The notes under the pieces were generated by a model that was given only the letters and a program-made list of their open reading frames with translations, was not told where the DNA came from and did not search any database. Made by a program: the position numbers and the translations under genes. A stretch of 32,183 bases of DNA from Bacteroidota bacterium (GTDB lineage Bacteria; Bacteroidota; Bacteroidia; Sphingobacteriales; Sphingobacteriaceae): the NCBI GenBank assembly GCA_013289045.1, contig JABDAU010000046.1, forward strand, positions 1-32,183, written 5' to 3'. Position 1 is the stretch's first letter, and each line of letters starts with the position of its first letter. Shown one piece after another: positions 23,044 to 30,523 of this stretch.

Positions 23044-24360
23044 TTATTCGCCTTTTGTAACTGCTTCGGTAGTGTGAGATACCGATCCACGCACAAACCT
23101 CCTGATAATAAGCCTGCTGCCGCCATTGTAGTTTATATAATTCGCCATCCAGTTGATGAATACAATAATCCGGTTACGCGTACCCACCAGTGAGAACAGG
23201 TGAACGAAGATCCAAACCAGCCACGCAAAAAATCCCTGGAATTTGATCTTACCCAGGTCAGCCACCGCTTTGTTGCGGCCTATGGTTGCCAATGATCCTT
23301 TGTCGTTGTATTTAAAAGGTTCGGTCGGCTCGCCTTTAATAAGATGAACGATATTCCCACCAACATTTTTGCCCATCTGTATCGCCACCTGCGCCACACC
23401 CGGGTGGCCCTTTGGTGTTTCGTCGGTTATCATGGCAGCAACGTCGCCTATGGCAAATATATTTTCGGTGCCAATTACCCGGCAAAATTCATCCGTACGG
23501 ATGCGGTTGCCACGTTCAATAATGTCTTTTGATATTCCCTTTGGTATAACGCCCATCACACCTGCCGACCAGATCACACTTTTGGTTTTAATGCTTTTGC
23601 CATGCTCGAATGTGATCGTTTCACCATCGTAATTACTCACTTTAGTATTCATCATCAATTCTACACCCAGCTTTTTCAAGTATTCCTCAGATGCATGTGA
23701 GGCTTGTTCGGACATCGAGCCGATCGTCCTTGGCATAAAATCGCACAGGTATATTTTTACATCTTCCTTTTTGAGTTCCGGGTAATCTTTTTCCAGCACA
23801 TAATTACGGAATTCGGCCAATGCACCTGCAAGTTCAACACCTGTTGGGCCTGCACCCACAAGTACAAAGGTGAGGTAGGGCTCGCGTTCTTCCTTTACTT
23901 TACGCAAAACTGCTTCTTCCAGGTTCTGGAAAATGAGGTAGCGCAGGTTCAGCGCCTCGGGTATCGACTTCATCGGCATGGCATGGTGCTCCACATCCTT
24001 ATTGCCAAAGAAATTAGTTGTCGAGCCGGTAGCGATCACGAGATAATCGTAGCTGATCTCGCCAATAGTGGTTTCAATCGTATTATTCTCAGCGTTTACC
24101 CTTGAAACGTCCGCGATGCGAAAACGAAAATTCTTCTGACCGCCAAAGTTCTTACGGAGGGAAAATGCAATGGATTCCGACTCAAGGCTGCCCATGGCCA
24201 CCTGGTACAGCAGCGGCTGGAAAGTGTGATAATTATGCTTGTCCAGCATTAAGATGTCTACAGGCTGATCTTCAAGCTGTCTTGCGACATTCAGGCCGCC
24301 GAAGCCGCCGCCAACAATAACAACTAATGGAAATTTGGTTTTATCGTGATTTGTGCTCAT
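23044..24360 (-). CDS. ndh: NAD(P)/FAD-dependent oxidoreductase, type II NADH dehydrogenase
   Basis: A non-proton-pumping NADH:quinone oxidoreductase. In 438 aa it has the FAD Rossmann motif VVIVGGGFGGLNVARQL (GGGFGG at 17-22), the NDH-2 segment NYHTFQPLLYQVAMG, the NADH Rossmann motif FVLVGAGPTGVELAGALAEF, the FAD-closing IFAIGDVAAM, and the quinone-site stretch GVAQVAIQMGKNVG. A C-terminal hydrophobic/amphipathic segment (FFAWLVWIFVHLFSLVG) would attach it to the membrane. It is the first gene of the ndh-DUF4468-HMG-CoA lyase run. Confidence 0.9.
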   Translation of the reverse strand: MSTNHDKTKFPLVVIVGGGFGGLNVARQLEDQPVDILMLDKHNYHTFQPLLYQVAMGSLESESIAFSLRKNFGGQKNFRFRIADVSRVNAENNTIETTIGEISYDYLVIATGSTTNFFGNKDVEHHAMPMKSIPEALNLRYLIFQNLEEAVLRKVKEEREPYLTFVLVGAGPTGVELAGALAEFRNYVLEKDYPELKKEDVKIYLCDFMPRTIGSMSEQASHASEEYLKKLGVELMMNTKVSNYDGETITFEHGKSIKTKSVIWSAGVMGVIPKGISKDIIERGNRIRTDEFCRVIGTENIFAIGDVAAMITDETPKGHPGVAQVAIQMGKNVGGNIVHLIKGEPTEPFKYNDKGSLATIGRNKAVADLGKIKFQGFFAWLVWIFVHLFSLVGTRNRIIVFINWMANYINYNGGSRLIIRRFVRGSVSHTTEAVTKGE

Positions 24361-24395
24361 GGCCTGATATTGTGTTCTGTTTACACCATAACAAA

Positions 24396-24424
24396 AAAGG
24401 CCCCAAACTGTGTTCAGGGCCTTT
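24396..24424 (-). terminator. Intrinsic terminator after secF
   Basis: Read on the minus strand: AAAGGCCC, a 13-base loop, then GGGCCTTT followed by TTT and G. The 8-bp stem and T tract lie 20 bases after the secF stop and 36 bases before ndh, so secDF ends here and ndh needs its own promoter. Confidence 0.85.
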
Positions 24425-24443
24425 CAAAATATATTAAGATCTG

Positions 24444-24989
24444 TTAATTCAGATTCTTCTTACCAAAGTCGATGATAACCGGGGTAGCAATACAGATTGA
24501 CGAGTATGTACCGAAACATACACCGATCAGCAATGCGAACGAGAACCCACGGATAACGTCACCACCGAATACGAACAATACAACCAGCACGAACAATACG
24601 GTAAGCGCAGTAATAATAGTACGGCTCAATGTTTTGTTGATAGCGTTATTGATAACCTCTTTCGGGTCATCAGTTTTAGCATGATGCAGGTTCAGGAACT
24701 CGCGAATCCTGTCAAATACCACCACCGTATCGTTAATGGAATAACCGATAACCGTCAATATCGCCGCGATAAATGCCTGGTCGATATCAAGCGAGAACGG
24801 TAACACATCCTTGAAGATAGAGAAGAATGAAAGTACCATCAATGCATCATGCGCGGTAGCCACCATCGCACCCAAACTGAACTGCCATTTACGGAAACGG
24901 ATGAGAATGTAAGCTGAGATGATGATGATAGCGAATAACACCGTCCAGATAGCCGACCGCTTCAATTCACCGGCTATGGTAGAGCTCAC
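24444..24989 (-). CDS. secF: SecF C-terminal part (TM2-TM6) of a split SecDF
   Basis: A 181-aa segment with five membrane helices, starting from GTG at 24989. It corresponds to SecF after its periplasmic domain: KVSSTIAGELKRSAIWTVLF (entry to TM2), the conserved IGYSINDTVVVFDRIREFL (proton-relay Asp D87), LSRTIITALTVLFVLVVLFVFGG, and the final GTYSSICIATPVII. It is in the same frame as the upstream ORF, separated only by TAA AAA. SecF TM1 and its first periplasmic domain are on the other ORF. If separately made, its N-terminus would have to face outward. Either the gene is a fused secDF with a nonsense codon, or the two pieces function as separate proteins. Confidence 0.85.
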   Translation of the reverse strand: MSSTIAGELKRSAIWTVLFAIIIISAYILIRFRKWQFSLGAMVATAHDALMVLSFFSIFKDVLPFSLDIDQAFIAAILTVIGYSINDTVVVFDRIREFLNLHHAKTDDPKEVINNAINKTLSRTIITALTVLFVLVVLFVFGGDVIRGFSFALLIGVCFGTYSSICIATPVIIDFGKKNLN

Positions 24990-24992
24990 TTT

Positions 24993-27476
24993 TTAGTGGC
25001 TCATTATATTGGCCTTGGTAATATGTGTTTTAGGTTTTGAATTCAACGCGGTGATCAAAGCAGCGCGAACAGTATCTTCAGCAGCGGCTGTGTTATCGTT
25101 GATCTTGTAGTTGGTAGTGATGCTGATGTAAGAACTAAACGTTTTTACTTCAGTGCCACGGCCTAAAACAGATGGGTCGACAGCGTCGTGCACATCCTGC
25201 GTATTTACCGTTTTATCGTCAAAACGCACAACATAAGTACGGCCGCCTTCAAAATCGACACCGTAGTTAAACCCGCGGGTAACCATCGAAATGATCCCTA
25301 ACAGGATAAACGCACCTGAGAAGATATAAAATTTGAAACGGTTTTTTACAAACGCGTAATTAGCATTTTTGAAGGTGTGTGAGCTCCATGGGTTTGAGAA
25401 TTTAATATCCCAGCCTTTTGAAAGCATCCACTCAAATATCAACCTCGAGATGAGCAATGAGCAGAACAATGAAGTCACGATACCGATCATCAACGTGGTT
25501 GCAAAACCTTTGATAGGGCCTGTGCCAAACACCAATAGAATCAAACCTGTGATGAATGTACTGATGTTAGAGTCGAGGATTGACCACAGTGCATGTTTAA
25601 AGCCATCGTTGATAGCAATGCGCAGCGACTTGCCCAGGGCCAGTTCTTCACGCGTACGTTCATAAATAAGCACGTTGGCGTCAACCGAGATGCCGAGTAA
25701 TAGAATAATACCGGCAATACCAGGCATGGTCAACACAGCATTAATACCTGCTAATACGCCGATGAGGAAGAACATGTTGATGATAACGGCAATTACCGCA
25801 ACCGTACCTGCACGGTTGTAATAAGCAACCATGAAGATCAGTACCACAACAAAACCAAGCACGCATGATAATAAACCGGAGTTAATAGCTTCCTGGCCTA
25901 ATGATGGGCCTACAACAGCATCGCTGATGATAACAGCAGGGGCTGGTAAACGGCCTGCTTTCAATACGCTGGCTAATGCTTTTGTATCGTCGGCTGTGAA
26001 GTTACCGGTAATGGTTGAATTGCCATTAGGGATCTTGCCTTCTACGCCCGGAGCCGAGTAAACGTTATTATCAAGTACTATCGCAACATATTCGTGGGTT
26101 TTTGCAGCTTCCTCGGTAATATTAGCCCATTTGTCTGAACCTACCGAGTTCATATCCATTACCACTTCCGGCTGGCCTCTCTGGTCGTTATCTGCACGTG
26201 CATCGGTGATCACGCCGCCTTCCAGTACCGGGCCGTTTTCAGGGCCGGCCAGTTTTATAGCGTAAAGCTCGAATATTTTCGCAGTTTTAATTTGCGGATT
26301 AGGTTTTACTCCCCACAAAAACTTCATATTGTGCGGTGTTACCGATTTTGCCGCAGGGCTATTGAGTAATGCATTTACCTTTGCAGTATCTTTCAATTCA
26401 GCCTCGCCAACCACAGGGCCCGGCATCCATTGAAATTGTTTTTGCTGATCCTGGTAAACTGATGGGCGCAACACAGCAAATAAAGATGCTTTAGCGTTTG
26501 CGTTTTGTTTAGCGATAGACTTAGTAGTATCCTTAGCAGTACTTTTTTGTACTTTGTTTAATAACGATAAGCCGCTTTTCGCAGCAGTATCGGTAGCTGG
26601 TTTTGCAGCGGCAGTTGCAACAGCCGGTTTAGCTGCAGCAGCCTTTGCGGTGGTATCAGCTTTTTTAGCAGTATCCTTTACAGCTGCCTTCGATACGATA
26701 TTATTGATCGCTTCGATAGCCGCATAACCCTGACCAGGGTGACCCTGATCGTCAGCATTTTTAAAAGTTTCGTAGAATTCAAGCTTCGCGGTACCTGATA
26801 ACAGCTGGCGCATCCGCTCTTCGTTTTTCACACCGGGTAATTCGATCAGGATACGGTTTGTACCTTCCTGTTTTTGAATAGTAGGTGAAGTAACACCAAA
26901 TTGGTCGATACGATTAGATAAAACCGTGAATGACTGATCAACGGCTGTATTTGCCTGGCTTTTCAGGAAATTTTCAACTTCGCTATCAGACGAATTGAAT
27001 TTGATGTAATCCTGGTTGTCTTTAGTGGCGAATATAGCTGCCAGCTTGCCGCTTGGCACTAATTTTTGATAAGCCTCAACAAACAAGGTAATATAGTCCT
27101 TATCGTTGGTGCCGTTTTTACTTTCTGCATCGGCAGAAGCCAGCGCCTGATTAAACGCTACGTCAGGGTTGTTGTTGGATAATTTCTTAACCAGGTCACG
27201 CAGGGAGATCTGCATGGTAACGCTCATGCCGCCTTCAAGATCGAGGCCAAGCGCTATCTCGTTTTGCTTACAATATTGATAATTGTGACCAAAAACAGGA
27301 TATACAGGCTGGTTCGACATGGAGTCGAGATAACTCGTATATTTTGCCGAATCTCCTTTTGCGTAATTTCTTGCATCGCTCTCAACCTTGTGGGTTACCC
27401 AGGTGAATGAAAGCTGGTATAAACACACTATCGCCAGTATGATGGCGAAAAATTTAACAACCCCTTTACCTTGCAT
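24993..27476 (-). CDS. secD: SecD plus SecF N-terminal part (split SecDF)
   Basis: Sec-translocon accessory protein that uses proton flow to help complete protein export. In the 827 aa are TM1 (about 8-27), LGLDLEGGMSVTM (76-88), the SecD periplasmic domain and the SecD membrane helices with ISVDANVLIYERTREEL (D599). SecF TM1 follows (KFYIFSGAFILLGIISMV) with its YGVDFEGGRTYVV motif (739-751). An Ala/Lys/Thr-rich low-complexity linker (about 262-332) interrupts the first periplasmic domain. The frame stops at TAA (24993-24995) just before SecF TM2, then resumes in frame after one more codon. Bacteroidota normally have one SecDF polypeptide of about 1000 aa; read through the stop, this would be 1010. 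Confidence 0.9.
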   Translation of the reverse strand: MQGKGVVKFFAIILAIVCLYQLSFTWVTHKVESDARNYAKGDSAKYTSYLDSMSNQPVYPVFGHNYQYCKQNEIALGLDLEGGMSVTMQISLRDLVKKLSNNNPDVAFNQALASADAESKNGTNDKDYITLFVEAYQKLVPSGKLAAIFATKDNQDYIKFNSSDSEVENFLKSQANTAVDQSFTVLSNRIDQFGVTSPTIQKQEGTNRILIELPGVKNEERMRQLLSGTAKLEFYETFKNADDQGHPGQGYAAIEAINNIVSKAAVKDTAKKADTTAKAAAAKPAVATAAAKPATDTAAKSGLSLLNKVQKSTAKDTTKSIAKQNANAKASLFAVLRPSVYQDQQKQFQWMPGPVVGEAELKDTAKVNALLNSPAAKSVTPHNMKFLWGVKPNPQIKTAKIFELYAIKLAGPENGPVLEGGVITDARADNDQRGQPEVVMDMNSVGSDKWANITEEAAKTHEYVAIVLDNNVYSAPGVEGKIPNGNSTITGNFTADDTKALASVLKAGRLPAPAVIISDAVVGPSLGQEAINSGLLSCVLGFVVVLIFMVAYYNRAGTVAVIAVIINMFFLIGVLAGINAVLTMPGIAGIILLLGISVDANVLIYERTREELALGKSLRIAINDGFKHALWSILDSNISTFITGLILLVFGTGPIKGFATTLMIGIVTSLFCSLLISRLIFEWMLSKGWDIKFSNPWSSHTFKNANYAFVKNRFKFYIFSGAFILLGIISMVTRGFNYGVDFEGGRTYVVRFDDKTVNTQDVHDAVDPSVLGRGTEVKTFSSYISITTNYKINDNTAAAEDTVRAALITALNSKPKTHITKANIMSH

Positions 27477-27530
27477 CGTTTATTTTATATGTAAATCAAA
27501 TAGTTTATAAGCCTTCTAAAAAACAGACGG

Positions 27531-27538
27531 CAAATCTA
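27531..27538 (-). promoter_or_regulatory. secDF promoter -7 box
   Basis: The minus strand reads TAGATTTG, an exact TAnnTTTG match, 54 bases before the secD ATG, implying a leader of about 48 nt. A TTG about 11 bases further upstream is too close to be a -33 element. Confidence 0.55.
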
Positions 27539-27594
27539 ATAAAATTTTGCAAGGACGAAATTTAAAATTAAAAACAAAATAAAGCTGTAAAATG

Positions 27595-28077
27595 TTACCC
27601 GCGTTTAAGTGTAATAAAGGAGTACGGATAGGGGTTTTTCTCATCGGCAGCGTAGTCTTCACGCTCGGTTTCCTTCCATACTTTATCGTCTATTTCCGGG
27701 AAAAAGGTATCCGCATCGAAATTTTCGTGAATGATAGTGAGATAAATAACGTCGGTTAAGTGCATGGCCTGGCGATATATTTCAGCGCCGCCGCCAATAA
27801 ACACCTCGTCTTCACCCTCGCAAAGTGCCAAACCATCTTCAATAGATTTCACCACTTCGCACCCGGGAATAGTAATATCCTGGCGGGTAACAACAATATT
27901 CCGGCGCTTAGGCAACGGTTTACCGACAGAGTCGAAAGTTTTACGTCCCATAATAATGGTACGGCCTGAGGTAATATCCTTAAAATGCTTCAGGTCATTC
28001 GGCATGTGCCATAAAAGCTGGTTGCCTTTACCGATGGCGTGGTTTTCGCCTATGGCGACGATTATAGAGACTATCAT
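27595..28077 (-). CDS. folA: Dihydrofolate reductase
   Basis: Reduces dihydrofolate to tetrahydrofolate with NADPH, regenerating the cofactor consumed by ThyA. The 160-aa sequence has IVAIGENHAIGKGNQLLWHMPNDLKHF (catalytic D28, W23), the NADPH-binding IIMGRKTFDSVGKPLP and RRNIVVTRQ, the second glycine motif VFIGGGAEIYRQA, and a terminal FITLKRG strand. Its ATG overlaps the stop of the Doc gene by 4 bases (ATGA), so it is translationally coupled to the toxin. It is the last gene of thyA-antitoxin-doc-folA. Confidence 0.96.
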   Translation of the reverse strand: MIVSIIVAIGENHAIGKGNQLLWHMPNDLKHFKDITSGRTIIMGRKTFDSVGKPLPKRRNIVVTRQDITIPGCEVVKSIEDGLALCEGEDEVFIGGGAEIYRQAMHLTDVIYLTIIHENFDADTFFPEIDDKVWKETEREDYAADEKNPYPYSFITLKRG

Positions 28078-28457
28078 GGATTGACTTGTACTAAATGTTC
28101 TTCGATCCAGGCTTTTATTTCATCAAAACGGATTTTACCTTCACTTGCTTCTATGGTCATTTGATATTTTTCATTTTCAGGAGCCATGATATCGTAATCG
28201 TAAAGTTGTAGGAGGGTTCTCGATAAAACATAAGCAGTGCGTTTGTTCCCATCCATAAATGGATGATTTATTATCAGACTCTCAAAAATAGCGGCAGCTT
28301 TATCTGTGGGAGTCTCATATAGATCTACTTGGTCAAAAGTTTGAAACGGTCTGCCAAGTGCTGCACTTAACAAGCCTTCATCTCTAACACCATCAGCTCC
28401 CCCATATTCTTGAATAGATTTCTGATGAATATATAACGCGTCTTCTAAAGAAATCAT
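28074..28457 (-). CDS. Doc-type (death-on-curing, Fic-fold) toxin
   Basis: A 127-aa Fic/Doc-fold protein. The active-site motif is H65-P-F-M-D-G-N-K-R-T74. It agrees with HPFxDGNxR, between classical Fic (DGNGR) and P1 Doc (DANKR). The flanking pattern fits Doc: LYIHQKSIQEYGGADGVRDEGLLSAALGRP at the N-terminus and AAAIFESLIINHPFMDGNKRTAYVLSRTLL in the core. P1 Doc phosphorylates EF-Tu, whereas Fic enzymes AMPylate; which this one does cannot be told. It overlaps its antitoxin (28454-28457) and folA (28074-28077) by 4 bases each. Confidence 0.9.
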   Translation of the reverse strand: MISLEDALYIHQKSIQEYGGADGVRDEGLLSAALGRPFQTFDQVDLYETPTDKAAAIFESLIINHPFMDGNKRTAYVLSRTLLQLYDYDIMAPENEKYQMTIEASEGKIRFDEIKAWIEEHLVQVNP

Positions 28458-28642
28458 TCAGCCAATCGTCTTAATAGGTTTGCATCCTCTTCGAAGATTT
28501 TGTCAATAATTTTCCTTATATCCTTCTTGACTGGAGATGTATGCTGAACAGAATTTATATAATTTAAAACCTCGGGCAAAGCGCCTTCAGGCACTTTCTC
28601 TACAGCTTGATGAATAGCGGTTTTCAATTCTAACGTCGTCAT
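28454..28642 (-). CDS. Predicted antitoxin of the Doc module
   Basis: A 62-aa acidic/basic helical protein (MTTLELKTAIHQAVEKVPEG..., LPEVLNYINSVQ, then IRKIIDKIFEEDANLLRRLAE). The C-terminal helix would be the toxin-neutralising part, by analogy with Phd. No clear Phd DNA-binding fold was recognised. The ATGA overlap with doc, small size and position immediately upstream are the support. A -7 box and a palindrome lie directly before the ATG. Confidence 0.75.
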   Translation of the reverse strand: MTTLELKTAIHQAVEKVPEGALPEVLNYINSVQHTSPVKKDIRKIIDKIFEEDANLLRRLAE

Positions 28643-28646
28643 ATCA

Positions 28647-28654
28647 CAAATTTA
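28647..28654 (-). promoter_or_regulatory. Toxin-antitoxin promoter -7 box
   Basis: The minus strand reads TAAATTTG, an exact TAnnTTTG match, ending 5 bases before the antitoxin ATG at 28642. This would give a leaderless or nearly leaderless mRNA. Confidence 0.5.
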
Positions 28655-28668
28655 CAAAATACTTTGTA
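28653..28668. promoter_or_regulatory. Candidate operator palindrome of the toxin-antitoxin module
   Basis: A perfect 6-bp inverted repeat, TACAAA-ATAC-TTTGTA, which overlaps the -7 box by two bases. Its position at the promoter fits autoregulation by the antitoxin or toxin-antitoxin complex. It lies in the 32-base gap after thyA. Confidence 0.45.
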
Positions 28669-28674
28669 CAAAAA

Positions 28675-29469
28675 TCAAACCGCAACTACGCCCTTAATAT
28701 GCGGCCATGGATCATAATTCTCCAATTCAAAATCTTCGTATGTGAAGCTAAAAATATCTTTCACATCCGGGTTGATCTTCATTGTCGGTAATGGCCGCGG
28801 TTCACGGGTAAGCTGCAGCTTCACCTGGTCGAAGTGATTGTTGTAGATATGCGCGTCGCCGAAAGTGTGGATGAAGTCGCCGTATTGCAGGTTGCAAACC
28901 TGGGCCATCATCATGGTGAGCAACGCGTATGATGCGATATTGAAAGGCACGCCCAGAAAAATATCCGCGCTGCGCTGGTAAAGCTGGCAGGAGAGCTTGC
29001 CATCCAGCACGTAGAACTGGAACAAGGTATGACAGGGTGGAAGCGCCATCTGGTTCACATCGGCCACATTCCAGGCAGAGACGATCATCCGGCGCGAATC
29101 AGGATTGTTCTTGATCTGGTTCACCACCTGTTTGATCTGGTCGATATGGCCGCCATCTGGTGTCGGCCATGAGCGCCACTGGTAGCCATAAACCGGGCCG
29201 AGGTTGCCTTCGTCATCCGCCCATTCGTCCCATATACGTACGCCGTTATCTTTTAGATATTTGATATTGGTATCGCCGGTCAAAAACCATATCAGCTCGT
29301 GTATGATGGATTTGAGGTGCAGTTTCTTAGTCGTTACCAACGGGAAGCCATCCTGCAGGTTAAAACGCATCTGGTAACCAAACACGCTTATTGTGCCGGT
29401 GCCGGTACGGTCGTGCTTTTGGGTGCCGGTTTCCATTACGTGGCGCATCAGATCGAGATATTGCTTCAT
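28675..29469 (-). CDS. thyA: Thymidylate synthase
   Basis: Methylates dUMP to dTMP using methylene-tetrahydrofolate, producing dihydrofolate for FolA. The 264 aa match the E. coli ThyA length. Visible are the catalytic Cys146 in [11 protein letters not shown], the dUMP-binding [36 protein letters not shown], and [12 protein letters not shown]. It starts a minus-strand cluster thyA-antitoxin-doc-folA. A near -7 box (TTCCTTTG, minus strand, 29539-29546) lies about 70 bases upstream. Confidence 0.98.
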   Translation of the reverse strand: MKQYLDLMRHVMETGTQKHDRTGTGTISVFGYQMRFNLQDGFPLVTTKKLHLKSIIHELIWFLTGDTNIKYLKDNGVRIWDEWADDEGNLGPVYGYQWRSWPTPDGGHIDQIKQVVNQIKNNPDSRRMIVSAWNVADVNQMALPPCHTLFQFYVLDGKLSCQLYQRSADIFLGVPFNIASYALLTMMMAQVCNLQYGDFIHTFGDAHIYNNHFDQVKLQLTREPRPLPTMKINPDVKDIFSFTYEDFELENYDPWPHIKGVVAV

Positions 29470-29553
29470 CTTTTAGTTGATTGAGTGAGTAGTTGATTAG
29501 GTGAATGGTTTATAGCATTCAGTGCAATCAGCCAAACACAAAGGAAAATAATC

Positions 29554-29561
29554 TACTTTTG
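29554..29561 (+). promoter_or_regulatory. ispE promoter -7 box
   Basis: TACTTTTG is an exact TAnnTTTG match, 46 bases before the ispE ATG at 29607. It shares the divergent gap with the thyA promoter. Confidence 0.5.
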
Positions 29562-29606
29562 CTATCCTACGATTTGTTTATAATTTGACACCGTTGTTAA
29601 TATCTT

Positions 29607-30410
29607 ATGATCATTTTCCCGAACGCTAAAATAAACATTGGCCTCAATATTACCGAACGCCGTCCTGATGGCTATCATAACCTCGAAACGGTTTTTTATC
29701 CTATAAAGATCAATGACGTACTGGAGATCATTGAAAGTGACAAATTGGGTTTCGAATCATCCGGCTTGCCTATTCCCGGCAGGATGGAGGATAACCTGTG
29801 CGTTAAAGCCTGGCACTTGTTAAAAAAAGACCATGATATTCCGCCTGTAAAAATTCACCTGCACAAACATGTTCCCATAGGCGCCGGGCTTGGCGGCGGT
29901 TCAGCTAATGCGGCCTTTTTTATCAGGCTGATGAACCAAAGTTTTTCGCTTGGACTTTCCGTTGAACAAATGCAGGATTATGCGCGCATCCTCGGAGCCG
30001 ACTGTGCGTTCTTTATTGAAAGCAAACCGGTTTTCGCTTATGAAAAAGGGGATATGTTTAAACCTGTTGATCTCGACCTGTCAGGTTACAAGATCGTATT
30101 AGTAATGCCGCCTGCTCACGTTTCCACTTCCGAGGCTTACCGCGGTGTTCGTCCGTCTCCTGTTAAAACTTCGTTGCAGGAGCTTGTTTCCCTGCCTTTG
30201 TCCGAATGGAAGAAATATATCAAAAACGACTTTGAAGAGTCGGTTTTTAAAAATCACGCAATCATACGCGGCGTTAAGTCAGCCTTATATGAAGCCGGTG
30301 CGCTATACGCCAGCATGAGCGGGAGCGGGGCGTCTGTTTTTGGGATATTTGAGGAATTGCCTGATCTGTCCGGATTGGAAACTGGTAATCAAGTATTTTA
30401 CAATATCTGA
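29607..30410 (+). CDS. ispE: 4-diphosphocytidyl-2-C-methyl-D-erythritol kinase
   Basis: GHMP-family kinase of the MEP isoprenoid pathway. In 267 aa: NAKINIGLNITERRPDGYHNLETVF with the catalytic K8, the glycine-rich ATP loop PIGAGLGGGSANAAFF (90-105), GADCAFFI with catalytic D132, and SMSGSGASVFGIF at the C-terminus. A normal family length (E. coli 283). Monocistronic; divergent from thyA and convergent with the oxidoreductase gene. Confidence 0.96.
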   Translation: MIIFPNAKINIGLNITERRPDGYHNLETVFYPIKINDVLEIIESDKLGFESSGLPIPGRMEDNLCVKAWHLLKKDHDIPPVKIHLHKHVPIGAGLGGGSANAAFFIRLMNQSFSLGLSVEQMQDYARILGADCAFFIESKPVFAYEKGDMFKPVDLDLSGYKIVLVMPPAHVSTSEAYRGVRPSPVKTSLQELVSLPLSEWKKYIKNDFEESVFKNHAIIRGVKSALYEAGALYASMSGSGASVFGIFEELPDLSGLETGNQVFYNI

Positions 30411-30419
30411 TAAAAAAAA

Positions 30420-30514
30420 CGGTCATGCCGAACTTGTTTCGGCACCTCATCAAACAAGCGGGCCACATGTCGCATACCTGTCCTTGAGATGCCGAAACAA
30501 GTTCGGCACGACGG
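30420..30514. repeat. Inverted-repeat element, copy 2 ('CCGAACTTGTTTCGG' word)
   Basis: Arms of about 32 bases (from 30420, and to 30514) again holding CCGAA-CTTGT-TTCGG. The left arm is identical over at least 32 bases to the reverse complement of the right arm of the element at 6357-6456, and the spacers share GCGGG and TACCTGT. On the minus strand it is followed by a run of 8 T, so it could terminate the oxidoreductase transcript. Confidence 0.85.
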
Positions 30515-30523
30515 ATTGGTTAA

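Noticed and set aside
24987..24998. Frameshift in secDF
   Set aside because: The two ORFs are in the same frame; the break is a stop codon, not an indel.
24987..24998. Selenocysteine or pyrrolysine recoding at the SecDF stop
   Set aside because: The codon is TAA, not TGA or TAG.
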